The position numbers and the translations under genes were made by a program. 34,765 nt of DNA from DATMNI01 sp035570275 (GTDB lineage Bacteria; Acidobacteriota; Terriglobia; Bryobacterales; Bryobacteraceae), in NCBI GenBank assembly GCA_035570275.1, contig DATMNI010000397.1, forward strand, positions 1 through 34,765. The letters are read 5' to 3'. Positions 6,873 through 14,335 of this stretch are shown in pieces. The notes under the pieces are model-generated. The model was not told where the DNA came from and searched no databases. It saw only the letters and a program-made list of their open reading frames with translations. How positions within the stretch are numbered: the first letter of the stretch is position 1; each line of letters opens with the position of its first letter.

Positions 6873-8564
6873 CTAGGCTTCAAATCCCAGAAACTCCACC
6901 ACCAGCACCGTAATATCGTCCGATTGCGCGGCCCCATCGGCGAACGCCGCAACCCCGGCCTGAATGGCGTCGTGGATCGTAGCGCACGTCTCCCTGGCGT
7001 GTGCTTCCACAATCTCGCGCAGGCGGCGCTTGCCGAAGAATTCGCCTTCGGTGTTCTGCGCCTCGGTCACCCCGTCCGTGTAAATCACTATTTTGTCGCC
7101 CGCTGCCAGTTGTTGCGTCAGTACCGGGAAGGCGGCCGTTTCCACCAACCCCACCGGCATGCCGTTGGCGTCCAGTTCCAGCCGTTCGCCGTTGGCGCGC
7201 ACAATCAGCGGCGGACAATGCGCCGCGTTCACGTAGGAGAACCGGCCGCTGCGTTCCAGAAGCGAATAAAAAACCGTCGCGTACTTTTCGCCGCCCGTCC
7301 GGTCGATCAAGAACCGGTTCAAGCGCTCCATCCGATGGCTCATCGCCTCGGTGCTCTCCGTGGCCGTGATCAACGCTCCCTGCAGCAGCGAAGCCAGCAG
7401 CGCGGAGCTCACGCCTTTTCCGGAAACATCGGCCACCACGGCCGACCAGCAGTGCGCGTTCACCACGGTCATGTCGTAATAGTCGCCGCCAACCTCGTGC
7501 GAGGCCACGCTGCTGCCCGACGCCGCCAGCCATCCGTCCGATGGCAGTTTGCCCGGCAACAAGCTCTGCTGGATGGTCCGTGCCAGCCGCAGTTCCTCCT
7601 CCATTTGGTGCTTGGCCCGTTCTTCTTCGAGCAGGCGCGCGTTTTCGAGCACCGTGGAGGCCTCGATCGCCAGCGTCTGCAGCAGTTCGCGATTGCCGCC
7701 GGCCAGGTCCGCGGCTAGCACGCGCGAATCCATGTAGAGCACACCCACCGTTTCACTCCCGGTGGAAAGAATGCTGGTGGCCTCGCCCTGCCCGGTTCGG
7801 ATGCGCACCAGCGGCACGCAAATCACGCTGCGCAATTCCAGATCGGCGATGCTGTTCTGCGGCCGGGTATCGCTGGCGCCCAGCGGGTCGAAGTTCATCG
7901 ATAGCAGTTCGCGCCGGTGTTGCAACGCGCGATGGATCACCTCGCGCGGCACCCGCAGATCGGTCTCCTGCAGGTGGTGCCCCTTGCGGTGACGCGCCAC
8001 CCGTGTCTCCAGACCGCCGGCGCCCCGCAGCAGCAGGAACCCGCGTTCAGCCCCGGTGATCGCCAACGCCGTGTCCACCACCGAGATCAGCACGTCGTCA
8101 ATGGAAAACGAACTTTGCAGCGTGCGGGCCAGGTCCAGGATGGCCCGCAGCTTGGCCAGGTTGGCGCCCACCCCTTGCGCCGAAGTCTGCTTGTCCGCCG
8201 CGCCCACCTGATCCATGAGGCGCTTCAATTCCGCGCCATCCAGCGCGAAGATGAGCTGATAGGAATCCTGCGCGCCAAACTCGATCTTGTCGGAATTGGC
8301 CAGCACCTGCCGCGTGATCCGTTTGCCGTTGACGAACGTGCCGTGACGGCTGGCAAGGTCCTCCAGCACGTACTCCCCGTTGTCAACCAGAATCCGGGCG
8401 TGCGCGCGCGACACCCGGCTATCCCGTACGATCAGGTTGCTTTCCGGTTGGCGTCCGATGCGAAAGGGCAGCGGGTCAATGGCCACCCGGGAACGATGGC
8501 CGTTGGGATCGATCACCACCAGCGATGCCGGTCCCGGGGTGGCTAAAGAGCCGGCCGGTTCCAT
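6873..8564 (-). CDS. FHA-GAF-PP2C (SpoIIE-type) serine phosphatase
   Basis: A 563-residue signalling protein with three parts. Residues 15-105 form an FHA domain (FRIGRQPESN, SRVSRAHARI, SRHGTFVNGK) for binding phosphothreonine. Residues about 140-310 form a GAF domain (ITGAERGFLLL, SVICVPLVRI, VGVLYMDSR). From about 330 there is a linker helix with LARTIQQSLLPGKLP, then an RsbU/SpoIIE PP2C domain with the metal-binding blocks GGDYYD, VVADVSGKGVSSALL, YTDGVTEAQN and DDITVLVVEF. Related proteins dephosphorylate anti-sigma antagonists. No signal peptide or membrane segment is seen, so it is cytoplasmic. It starts one base after the fur stop, so the two are co-transcribed. Confidence 0.92.
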   Translation of the reverse strand: MEPAGSLATPGPASLVVIDPNGHRSRVAIDPLPFRIGRQPESNLIVRDSRVSRAHARILVDNGEYVLEDLASRHGTFVNGKRITRQVLANSDKIEFGAQDSYQLIFALDGAELKRLMDQVGAADKQTSAQGVGANLAKLRAILDLARTLQSSFSIDDVLISVVDTALAITGAERGFLLLRGAGGLETRVARHRKGHHLQETDLRVPREVIHRALQHRRELLSMNFDPLGASDTRPQNSIADLELRSVICVPLVRIRTGQGEATSILSTGSETVGVLYMDSRVLAADLAGGNRELLQTLAIEASTVLENARLLEEERAKHQMEEELRLARTIQQSLLPGKLPSDGWLAASGSSVASHEVGGDYYDMTVVNAHCWSAVVADVSGKGVSSALLASLLQGALITATESTEAMSHRMERLNRFLIDRTGGEKYATVFYSLLERSGRFSYVNAAHCPPLIVRANGERLELDANGMPVGLVETAAFPVLTQQLAAGDKIVIYTDGVTEAQNTEGEFFGKRRLREIVEAHARETCATIHDAIQAGVAAFADGAAQSDDITVLVVEFLGFEA

Positions 8565-8565
8565 T

Positions 8566-9087
8566 TCAGGTACGCTGTGGACGGGCGCGTTTCCGCGCGC
8601 CGGCCGGCTTCACGGGCGCCACCGGCTGGCTCCGCAGTTCTTCCACCTCGCGCGCGCGCAACGCCTGGCAATGCGCGCAATAGCCGCCCACCTCGGTCCG
8701 CGCCAGGAGCACCTGAAAGCCGAAGTGGCTTTCGATCTGCTTTCGCAGCCGCTGCAGCGGCTCGCCAAAGAATTCTTCCACCTTGCCGCAGCGCAGACAG
8801 ATCACGTGCGCGTGCTCCTGTTTCAGCCGCGTCTCGTAGTAATGCTGGTCGCCGCCGTAGTGCATCAGGTCGAGTTCGTCCACCAGCCCGCCCAGCTTGA
8901 GCATTTTGAGGGTACGGTACACGGTGACACGATTCAGCTTCGGGTCCTTCTCCTTGGCCATCTGGAACAGGCGCTCGGCATCCAGGTGCTCGCCGGTCTG
9001 GTCGATCAGTTCAAGCAGAATCTGCCGCTGGCGGGTGAGGCGGACGCCCCGTTCCTTTAAAGATCCTTCAATCGAATCGAGGGCCAT
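8566..9087 (-). CDS. Fur-family metal- or peroxide-responsive repressor
   Basis: A 173-residue Fur-family protein. The N-terminal winged helix reads LKERGVRLTRQRQILLELID, then DAERLFQMAKEKDPKLNRVT and VYRTLKMLKLGGLV. The dimerisation domain has HYYETRLKQEHAHVICLRCG and a second CxxC (YCAHC), the pair that binds structural zinc in Fur/PerR/Zur. The sub-type cannot be fixed from sequence. The basic tail (GARKRARPQRT) is longer than usual. ATG 9087 was preferred over the upstream start at 9132 because the family begins near MALDSIEGSLKERG. It is followed at one base by the FHA-GAF-PP2C gene, an unusual partner that may link metal or redox status to sigma control. Confidence 0.88.
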   Translation of the reverse strand: MALDSIEGSLKERGVRLTRQRQILLELIDQTGEHLDAERLFQMAKEKDPKLNRVTVYRTLKMLKLGGLVDELDLMHYGGDQHYYETRLKQEHAHVICLRCGKVEEFFGEPLQRLRKQIESHFGFQVLLARTEVGGYCAHCQALRAREVEELRSQPVAPVKPAGARKRARPQRT

Positions 9088-9123
9088 ATTGAGAGCAGGA
9101 GGCTCCTCCAATTCTACCAGTGG

Positions 9124-9143
9124 CACGGGCATCCTTGCCTGTG
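9124..9143. repeat. Imperfect palindrome upstream of fur
   Basis: CACGGGCA-TCCT-TGCCTGTG forms an eight-base stem with one G/A mismatch. I recall similar short palindromes as common intergenic repeats in Acidobacteriota and Verrucomicrobiota; this is not proven here because only one copy lies in the window. It could instead form a hairpin in the fur leader. Confidence 0.35.
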
Positions 9144-9221
9144 TTCCTGCAACGGCCAGGACGGACCAGCGCCCTTCGTGGTCCGTTTTGCCTCTCCGTC
9201 AGAGAGCGGCAGGCCGGTTGA

Positions 9222-10055
9222 TCACGGCTTTCCCAACCATGCCTCGTACGCCTCCAGCACGGTCTGACCGCGGTAAGTCGCCGTTCGCGCCGTTGGCTGC
9301 TGCGGAGGCTGCGGCAAATACTCGATCGTCATCTCGACTGGCCCGGCGACCTTCCAAGGCGCATACTCCACGACGTGCGCCACCGCCTTCTCCGCGGCCT
9401 GCACGATCAACTCCTTCGCTTCCGTGTGCGACAGGCTCAGCGTCGACGTCTTGCCGGCCAGGCGCTTGACGGCTACCGTGACGGCCTTCGGCTGCAGTTC
9501 CAGCAACTCGGCGCACGCGGCCTGGTCGCCGGCCAGCATGATCACCGGAATCCCGTAGTAGCCGGCGATGGCCGCAATCTGGCCGATCTCGCCGACCTCC
9601 CTGCCATTGATCGCGATGCGCTTCACGTTGAAGCTCTGCGAATGGGCCAGCACCGCGTTCCGGGCTCCGGCCATGGCGTGCTGCCCGACGAACATGATGC
9701 CGTCGTAGAGTTTCTCGGAGAGGTAATAGTTGGCGGGTGTCGGCCGGCCCTGCAAGAGTTTCGCGCCACTGGAGATCTCGTCTATCGAGAGCGTGCGGCT
9801 GCCGTCGTGGCCATCCCATATCACCACTTCGGCGGCGCCGGCCCTGCGTGCGCCCTGTACCGCGGCATCCACTTCGCCGATGAGAATCCGGCGAGACTCC
9901 ACGTACCGCCGCTGTCCCGGCAGCAGTTGTTCGTCGGCATCGTTCACGCCGCCGGCGCCTTCCAGGTCAGTCACAATCAGAATGCGCGCTCCCTGCGCGA
10001 AACAGGCCGAGCCCAGCAAGAGAGCGCCAAACAGGAATCGCGTCAATCGCGTCAT
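9222..10055 (-). CDS. M55 family D-aminopeptidase (DppA-like), secreted
   Basis: A 277-residue zinc peptidase of the M55 family, which removes N-terminal D-amino acids from short peptides and may serve in recycling D-Ala peptides from peptidoglycan. The metal-binding and core blocks are visible: ILIVTDLEGAGGVND, VVIWDGHDGSRTLS, MFVGQHAMAGARNAVLAHSQ and INGREVGEIGQIAAIAGYYG. The signal peptide MTRLTRFLFGALLLGSACFA sends it across the inner membrane, unlike the cytoplasmic DppA of Bacillus. The ATG at 10055 is chosen because GGAGGTAGT lies directly before it, a strong ribosome binding site. It appears to be a single-gene unit. Confidence 0.88.
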   Translation of the reverse strand: MTRLTRFLFGALLLGSACFAQGARILIVTDLEGAGGVNDADEQLLPGQRRYVESRRILIGEVDAAVQGARRAGAAEVVIWDGHDGSRTLSIDEISSGAKLLQGRPTPANYYLSEKLYDGIMFVGQHAMAGARNAVLAHSQSFNVKRIAINGREVGEIGQIAAIAGYYGIPVIMLAGDQAACAELLELQPKAVTVAVKRLAGKTSTLSLSHTEAKELIVQAAEKAVAHVVEYAPWKVAGPVEMTIEYLPQPPQQPTARTATYRGQTVLEAYEAWLGKP

Positions 10056-10084
10056 ACTACCTCCCCAATCCTCGGAACCCAATT

Positions 10085-10396
10085 GTAGAATACGAAGATC
10101 GTGCGCACACGCTGATCACCTCGATCCTGAATCCAAGCTATGCCATCGAGCTGCGATTCGTGAACTACATCATCACCGCCAAAGACGGCCGCATGTACGA
10201 CGGCATCATCGCCAACGAGACTACCTGGGCCATCACGCTGCGCGGCGGCTCCGAAGAAGGCGACGACACGGTGCTCCGCAAGAATATCGCCGCCATCCGC
10301 GCGTCATCGGTATCGCTGATGCCCGACGAATTGGAAACCAACCTGGGCAAACAGGGTCTGGCCGACGTGATCGCCTACCTGAGAGGCGGGCTGTAG
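10085..10396 (+). pseudogene. 3' stub of a heme-binding-domain dehydrogenase gene
   Basis: The forward frame from about 10085 reads DRAHTLITSILNPSYAIELR, then FVNYIITAKDGRMYDGIIAN, TLRGGSEEGDDTVLRKNIAA, IRASSVSLMPDELE and LADVIAYLRGGL. This is the C-terminal segment of the large putative heme-binding, c-type cytochrome domain proteins common in Planctomycetes and Solibacter, which are normally many hundreds of residues long and carry a CxxCH site. Here everything upstream, including the heme site, is missing, and the frame fades into the M55 promoter. A GTG at 10160 could start a 78-residue protein, but without the heme motif it would lack its known role. Confidence 0.65.
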
Positions 10397-10422
10397 CGGC
10401 CGGGCTTCAGCCTCCCGGCGCT
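10395..10422. terminator. Hairpin between convergent genes
   Basis: AGCG-G-CCGGG, a nine-base loop, then CCCGG-CGCT: nine pairs with one bulged G. It lies where the rightward heme-domain stub and the leftward PIN gene converge, so it may end transcripts from both sides. There is no T-tract, so a factor-independent role is uncertain. Confidence 0.4.
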
Positions 10423-10844
10423 AACCTTGCCAGCAGCGCAGCTTCGGTACACACCTCGATGCCCCGCGCTGCGCAGAACGCAACAATGCCAGCTTCGTGG
10501 AAGTCGCGATCGTTGGTGCAGAGCACATCGGCTTCCCCGCGTTCGGCCGTTTTCACTTCGGGATCGTTTGGATCGCGCAAAGGAGCGCGGTAAGGTTGCT
10601 TGATTACGACTGTTTGGCAAACTTCTTGAAGGAACTGCGCATACTCGTAGAGTTCGTCTTCCGCCAACGCGTACAGTTTTCGCAATCGCGGATAGCGGAG
10701 CACCTTGACCGTCTCGACGATGATCTCATTGGAGAGGAGCAGCGTATGACTACTCTCAAGCAAGGCAGTCAGCACCTTTCGCCCAGTAGAGCGGCTGCCA
10801 GGGTGCGCACGGACCAAGACCGTCGCATCGAGGACAATCCTCAA
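10407..10844 (-). CDS. PIN-domain toxin of a type II toxin-antitoxin pair
   Basis: A 145-residue PIN nuclease of the COG1569 type (putative toxin component, PIN family). It begins MRIVLDATVLVRAHPGSRST with the first metal-binding Asp, has LLLSNEIIVETVKVLRYPRL with the conserved Glu, and the late acidic cluster LRDPNDPEVKTAERGEADVL followed by CTNDRDF. PIN toxins cut RNA with Mg2+. It starts with a TTG that overlaps the antitoxin stop (TTGA), so its synthesis depends on translation of the gene before it. The first motif is DAT rather than the common DTN or DAN, which leaves the key Asp in place. Confidence 0.82.
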   Translation of the reverse strand: MRIVLDATVLVRAHPGSRSTGRKVLTALLESSHTLLLSNEIIVETVKVLRYPRLRKLYALAEDELYEYAQFLQEVCQTVVIKQPYRAPLRDPNDPEVKTAERGEADVLCTNDRDFHEAGIVAFCAARGIEVCTEAALLARLAPGG

Positions 10845-11116
10845 CCGGCCGGCCTATAATTCGGGCGGGTTAAGCGAAACGCCTCGTTGACGGTCGCATC
10901 TTCTTCGCCGACATCGGGCAGATTGGCGTTGGCAAAACGCTTCTCCAGTGCACGCAACGCCGCCACGCGATCTTCGGGCGAGAGTTTGGAGGGAATGATT
11001 GTGGTGGGGCCGAGGCTCTTGATGCTTACGGCTTCGTCTGCTGAAACTGAGTGGCCGACCAATATCTCGGCTGCGCGCCCTTGCTCGGGCGATAGGTCCT
11101 TCACATGGTAGAGCAT
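10841..11116 (-). CDS. Putative antitoxin partner of the PIN toxin
   Basis: A 91-residue mostly helical protein (MLYHVKDLSPEQGRAAEILV; LSPEDRVAALRALEKRFANA) with an acidic C-terminal segment (LPDVGEEDATVNEAF) like the intrinsically flexible arms that bind PIN toxins. No DNA-binding motif could be named with certainty. Its role is inferred from position: it precedes the PIN gene and overlaps its start by four bases, the usual antitoxin-first arrangement. Confidence 0.65.
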   Translation of the reverse strand: MLYHVKDLSPEQGRAAEILVGHSVSADEAVSIKSLGPTTIIPSKLSPEDRVAALRALEKRFANANLPDVGEEDATVNEAFRLTRPNYRPAG

Positions 11117-11257
11117 GGGAATCCCTCAGCCCATTGTGACAAACTCTGTGCCCAGTGGAAAGTAGCAGGCGGCACGCGATGTGGCTTCGCTTTAGCTTTG
11201 CCCCAGACATGCAGACCGAACGGCCATGTGCCGGGCGAAGCCGCCGGCAGCCAGCGA

Positions 11258-12412
11258 TCAGAACTTCGACAGTTCCTGAACCAGCGCGTCAGGCCCGCGT
11301 TTGCGGTAGATTTCCGTCAACCGCAACTCTTCGGCGGACGCAGGCAGCACTTTCTGCAACCCGGCGTTGTCCAGGTTCTGCCGGTTGGGCACCCAGATCT
11401 TGCCATCGGCGAATTCCACCTGGTTGACGAAGCCCATCATTTTCTGCACATTCACGGGTTGGCCCTTGCTGGTGAAACTGAGCGTGGCCTCCTGGTCCAG
11501 CCGGGCCGTGTTGCCGGGCGGCAAGTTCAGGGTGGCGTCGCCTGAAGGGACCGAAGCAGCCATATACTGCCGGCCCGATTGGTCGCTTACCAACCAGCCC
11601 ATCTCCACGTGCTTCACTGCCCTGGTGGAGTTGTTGCGCACATTGATGTGAGGGGCGCGAGCTTCGTTGCCGGCCAGTTGAGCCCAGCCCTCCAGCGGCG
11701 CCACGGGCGAATCGGGGAATTGCAGGAAGGCGAACTCGGCGGTCCGCTCCCCGGGAACCGCGGCCGAGGTTACGGCGCGGCCCGCCCGCTTCACTGTCAC
11801 CGCCAGTTGCGAAACCTCGGACTGGCGTGCCATGCTCTCCAGCATCTCGCGTTTAAGGCCGGGCTTGCCGCCTTCGGCCAGAATGCGCTTGTAATGGTCG
11901 CGGTCGCGCTGCGCTTCCATTTCCGAAGCCGTCATGGTGCGCCGCGAGTTCAGGCGGTCCGGACCGAAGAAGGAAAGGTCCTGGAACAGCACGCCATCCA
12001 GATCCACCTGCACCAGGGTTCCCGCCATGACGGGCGAAGGCCGCATCAGTTGCATGTCGATGCGTACCGGGAAGGCTTCTCCCGGCCCCACGTTCAGGCT
12101 GGGATACGTCACCCAGCCTTTGCCGCCGAGCGTCACTTCCTGAGACACCACCCGCAGGGTCACGCCATGAATCCGGTTCTGGCTGGAATTTCGCAGCGTG
12201 AGGGACATGTGGAGGTCCAGCATCAGGGCAGCGCCGCGCGCCGTGGTGCGCGAATCCGACATGGACGTCGAGATCAGCCCCAGCGGGGAATTTGCGGGCA
12301 GGTTGACGTTAACCGACCCGGGCGGCAACGGAGCTTCCTGAGCCAGCAGCGTGCCCGCGGACAGTAAGACGACTACCGCAAGAATTTGAATCGCTCTACT
12401 CGACATAAACAT
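11258..12412 (-). CDS. Secreted hypothetical protein, third gene of a sigma/anti-sigma operon
   Basis: A 384-residue protein with a signal peptide (RAIQILAVVVLLSAGTLLAQ, cleavage near LLAQ). The mature part is rich in beta-strands, with two similar stretches: MLDLHMSLTLRNSSQNRIHG followed by VSQEVTLGGKGWVTY, and HINVRNNSTRAVKHVEMGWL followed by VSDQSGRQYMAASVP. Both resemble immunoglobulin-like folds that tolerate sequence change. No catalytic motif is seen. Two ATGs (12412 and 12406) overlap the 3' end of the anti-sigma gene, so it is translationally coupled. It is probably the envelope component sensed by, or made under, the sigma system. Family not recognised. Confidence 0.6.
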   Translation of the reverse strand: MFMSSRAIQILAVVVLLSAGTLLAQEAPLPPGSVNVNLPANSPLGLISTSMSDSRTTARGAALMLDLHMSLTLRNSSQNRIHGVTLRVVSQEVTLGGKGWVTYPSLNVGPGEAFPVRIDMQLMRPSPVMAGTLVQVDLDGVLFQDLSFFGPDRLNSRRTMTASEMEAQRDRDHYKRILAEGGKPGLKREMLESMARQSEVSQLAVTVKRAGRAVTSAAVPGERTAEFAFLQFPDSPVAPLEGWAQLAGNEARAPHINVRNNSTRAVKHVEMGWLVSDQSGRQYMAASVPSGDATLNLPPGNTARLDQEATLSFTSKGQPVNVQKMMGFVNQVEFADGKIWVPNRQNLDNAGLQKVLPASAEELRLTEIYRKRGPDALVQELSKF

Positions 12413-12992
12413 TATTGATCGTCACATAACCCGTCTCCGGATCTAAGTAACGAGCCCCCATGGAACCATCGGCGCGAGCCGAATATGTTACGGATTTGGC
12501 GCCGGCGTTCATCAAGCGGAAAGCCGACCCGCCGACGCGAACTTGAATCCCGTTTTCAGTCGCTTGCACCAGCGGGCCTTCCTTGGCCGCGGCTGTGCCT
12601 GCAAGCGGGCCTGCGACTGGTGAAGACTGTTCCAGTATCAACCCCGTACCCACCAACGCCACCACGCTGGCGAATGCCAACGCCGTGCGACCGCCGGCGA
12701 ACCGGCGCAACTTAGATACCTCGGCGGCTTCGCCGGGAACGCCAGTCCGGACGCACTCGCCCGCCTCCAGCCCCAGCCGGATATTGGCCCGCATTTCCGA
12801 CGCCAGCCGGTTCCACGGCACTTCCGGGATTTCGGCCAGCTCTGGCAACACCTCGCGCAGTTCGGTGAAAGCGGCTACGCTGTCGCGGCAACGGTCGCAC
12901 TTCGCCAGATGCCGTTCGGTTCGCAACCTCTCCACCAGGCCGAGGTCGCCCCCGGCGTGCAATGCCAAAGTTCCCTCATTCGGGTGTCTCAT
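12396..12992 (-). CDS. Zinc-finger anti-sigma factor with a single membrane span
   Basis: A 198-residue protein. The N-terminal part has the anti-sigma zinc motif H28-x3-C32-x2-C35 (RHLAKCDRCRDS), expected to hold the ECF sigma factor. One hydrophobic span follows (ALAFASVVALVGTGLILEQ, about residues 105-123), then a periplasmic domain ending in TYSARADGSMGARYLDPETG. The ATG at 12992 lies four bases after the sigma stop and has AGAAGGAAG upstream. This arrangement means that an envelope signal would release the sigma factor. The periplasmic part has no recognised domain. Confidence 0.85.
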   Translation of the reverse strand: MRHPNEGTLALHAGGDLGLVERLRTERHLAKCDRCRDSVAAFTELREVLPELAEIPEVPWNRLASEMRANIRLGLEAGECVRTGVPGEAAEVSKLRRFAGGRTALAFASVVALVGTGLILEQSSPVAGPLAGTAAAKEGPLVQATENGIQVRVGGSAFRLMNAGAKSVTYSARADGSMGARYLDPETGYVTINNVYVE

Positions 12993-12996
12993 TTTG

Positions 12997-13545
12997 TTAC
13001 CGCTTCCTTCTTTCGATGTACCGCTGAAACTTGGTCCGGCCATTGGCAATGTGCGACCGCACCGTGGCCTTGGAGCAACCAAGCGTTCTGGCCACTTCCT
13101 CGGCAGGCAAACCTTCCACGTCGCGCAGTATCAGGGCGGCGCGTTCCCGGGGGCTCAGAAGGCGCAGCCCGTCTTCCAGGTAATTCCGTTGTTCGCTCCG
13201 CAGCAGCTCCTGTTCGGGGCTTTCGCTGTGGCTTTCCGGGGCCTCGTCGAGCTCGCAGAAGGTTGCCCGGCTCTTGCGCCGCATAAAATCGATAGCCGTA
13301 TTGGTGGCAATCCGCGATAACCAGTGGGCGGCTTTTTGCTCGTCCTTGAGCTGCTCCTGGCGTTGGAGGGCCTTGATGAAGGCCTCCTGGGTAAGGTCCT
13401 GAGCGTCTGAGACATTCCGTACAATTCGGTAGATCTGGATGAAGATCCGCCGCATGTTGTTGGAGACAAAGCGGTTCTGCTGTTCCAACAGCTCTAGGCC
13501 GGGTTGGACAACTTCACTCATTGAACTGATGACGGCGGTTATCAC
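12997..13545 (-). CDS. ECF-type RNA polymerase sigma factor
   Basis: A sigma-70 family member of 182 residues with region 2 (MRRIFIQIYRIVRNVSDAQD, DLTQEAFIKALQRQEQLKDE, HWLSRIATNTAIDFMRRKSR) and region 4 (LSPRERAALILRDVEGLPAE, then EVARTLGCSKATVRSHIANG). The GTG at 13545 has AGGA close upstream; an ATG at 13521 (MSEVVQP) is the alternative and would give 174 residues. The gene leads an operon with its anti-sigma factor four bases downstream, so it likely controls its own promoter. An inverted repeat at 13549-13572 covers the ribosome binding site of the GTG start. Confidence 0.9.
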   Translation of the reverse strand: MITAVISSMSEVVQPGLELLEQQNRFVSNNMRRIFIQIYRIVRNVSDAQDLTQEAFIKALQRQEQLKDEQKAAHWLSRIATNTAIDFMRRKSRATFCELDEAPESHSESPEQELLRSEQRNYLEDGLRLLSPRERAALILRDVEGLPAEEVARTLGCSKATVRSHIANGRTKFQRYIERRKR

Positions 13546-13548
13546 AGA

Positions 13549-13572
13549 TTCCTACAACGGATGACGTAGGAA
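13549..13572. promoter_or_regulatory. Inverted repeat at the sigma-factor start
   Basis: TTCCTAC, a ten-base spacer, then GTAGGAA: a perfect seven-base inverted repeat just upstream of the sigma gene. One arm contains the AGGA that would serve the GTG start. It could be a protein operator, or an RNA hairpin hiding the ribosome binding site. Neither can be decided from sequence. Confidence 0.45.
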
Positions 13573-13744
13573 CCCGGCAAACGTGGATATCAAAGGATGA
13601 TGCCGCCTAAGGCTATTCTACCCCGGCGGGCGAAGAGCGGCGATGGCTGGGCCGGTTGACCGCACCGCCCGCGACCCCGGCTGTGAATGAGTTGTGGAAA
13701 GCGGTGTCCGAGAGCTGTGAGGTTTGCCCGGGAGTCACAGCCTG

Positions 13745-13948
13745 ACAGTCCGGAATCGATCCCCGGAGAGTTTTGCCAATCCTCAATTCGATGACGTCGA
13801 TAGTGCTTTATCGGCGGTCTAGTATCTAGCGGGAGTTTCCATCGGTCGAGACAAAGCGAAAAGGATCGGATCTATAGCGCTTCCATTTTCCGGCAACCGT
13901 TGCGGGTGCCTCACCGTGTACTGCGCCATCGACCGCGGCCAGCGGAAG
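13745..13948 (-). pseudogene. Degenerate copy of the hemG 3' region
   Basis: Positions 13877-13948 match hemG 17160-17230 with only three differences in 72 bases, including one extra T; translated, it keeps FRWPRSMAQYTV. A second shorter match lies at 13745-13765 (CAGTCCGGAATC then GATCCCCG), matching hemG near 17094-17117, the codons for GIPDC. The two blocks are about 66 bases further apart than in hemG, and the sequence between them is not similar. Orientation is the same as hemG. This is a piece of hemG left by duplication or recombination. The rest of 13573-14021 shows no gene. Confidence 0.8.
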
Positions 13949-14021
13949 GATCCCCCAAGAGTATCTTCAAGTAGCCCGACTCCGGAGGTTAAGGGAGCGG
14001 CCCCAGGAAAGCAAGTGCAGG

Positions 14022-14324
14022 TCAGTGTAAGCGCCACAAGCCCATAATCAGCGCGTCGCAGCCCGTGTTCAACAGCGTCCCCACGAACCCGGTAATGAGC
14101 AGCCCGTTGGCGGCAAGTCGATATCCCTGGTGCTTCTGCCACAGATAAACCGGCACCAGCGCCAACCATTGCACCGCGCCCCAATACGGAAAAAAGCGAG
14201 GAATCGCCAAAGTGAACACAATCGCGAAAACCTGACACCCAACGGCGATCAGCACACCGATGAACACGCCGTCGCCCGGCTTCCGCGCGGGCCGTTCGGA
14301 TTCGTTCGATTCGCCCGGAGCCAT
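14022..14324 (-). CDS. Small integral membrane protein
   Basis: A 100-residue protein with a charged N-terminus (GESNESERPARKPGD) and three hydrophobic segments: VFIGVLIAVGCQVFAIVFTL, WGAVQWLALVPVYLW and LLITGFVGTLLNTGCDALI. No motif is recognised. It begins 11 bases after the radical SAM stop on the same strand, so it belongs to the same operon as the Tes-like and Lgt-like genes and may work with them at the membrane. Function unknown. Confidence 0.65.
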   Translation of the reverse strand: MAPGESNESERPARKPGDGVFIGVLIAVGCQVFAIVFTLAIPRFFPYWGAVQWLALVPVYLWQKHQGYRLAANGLLITGFVGTLLNTGCDALIMGLWRLH

Positions 14325-14335
14325 GTTCCGCCAGT

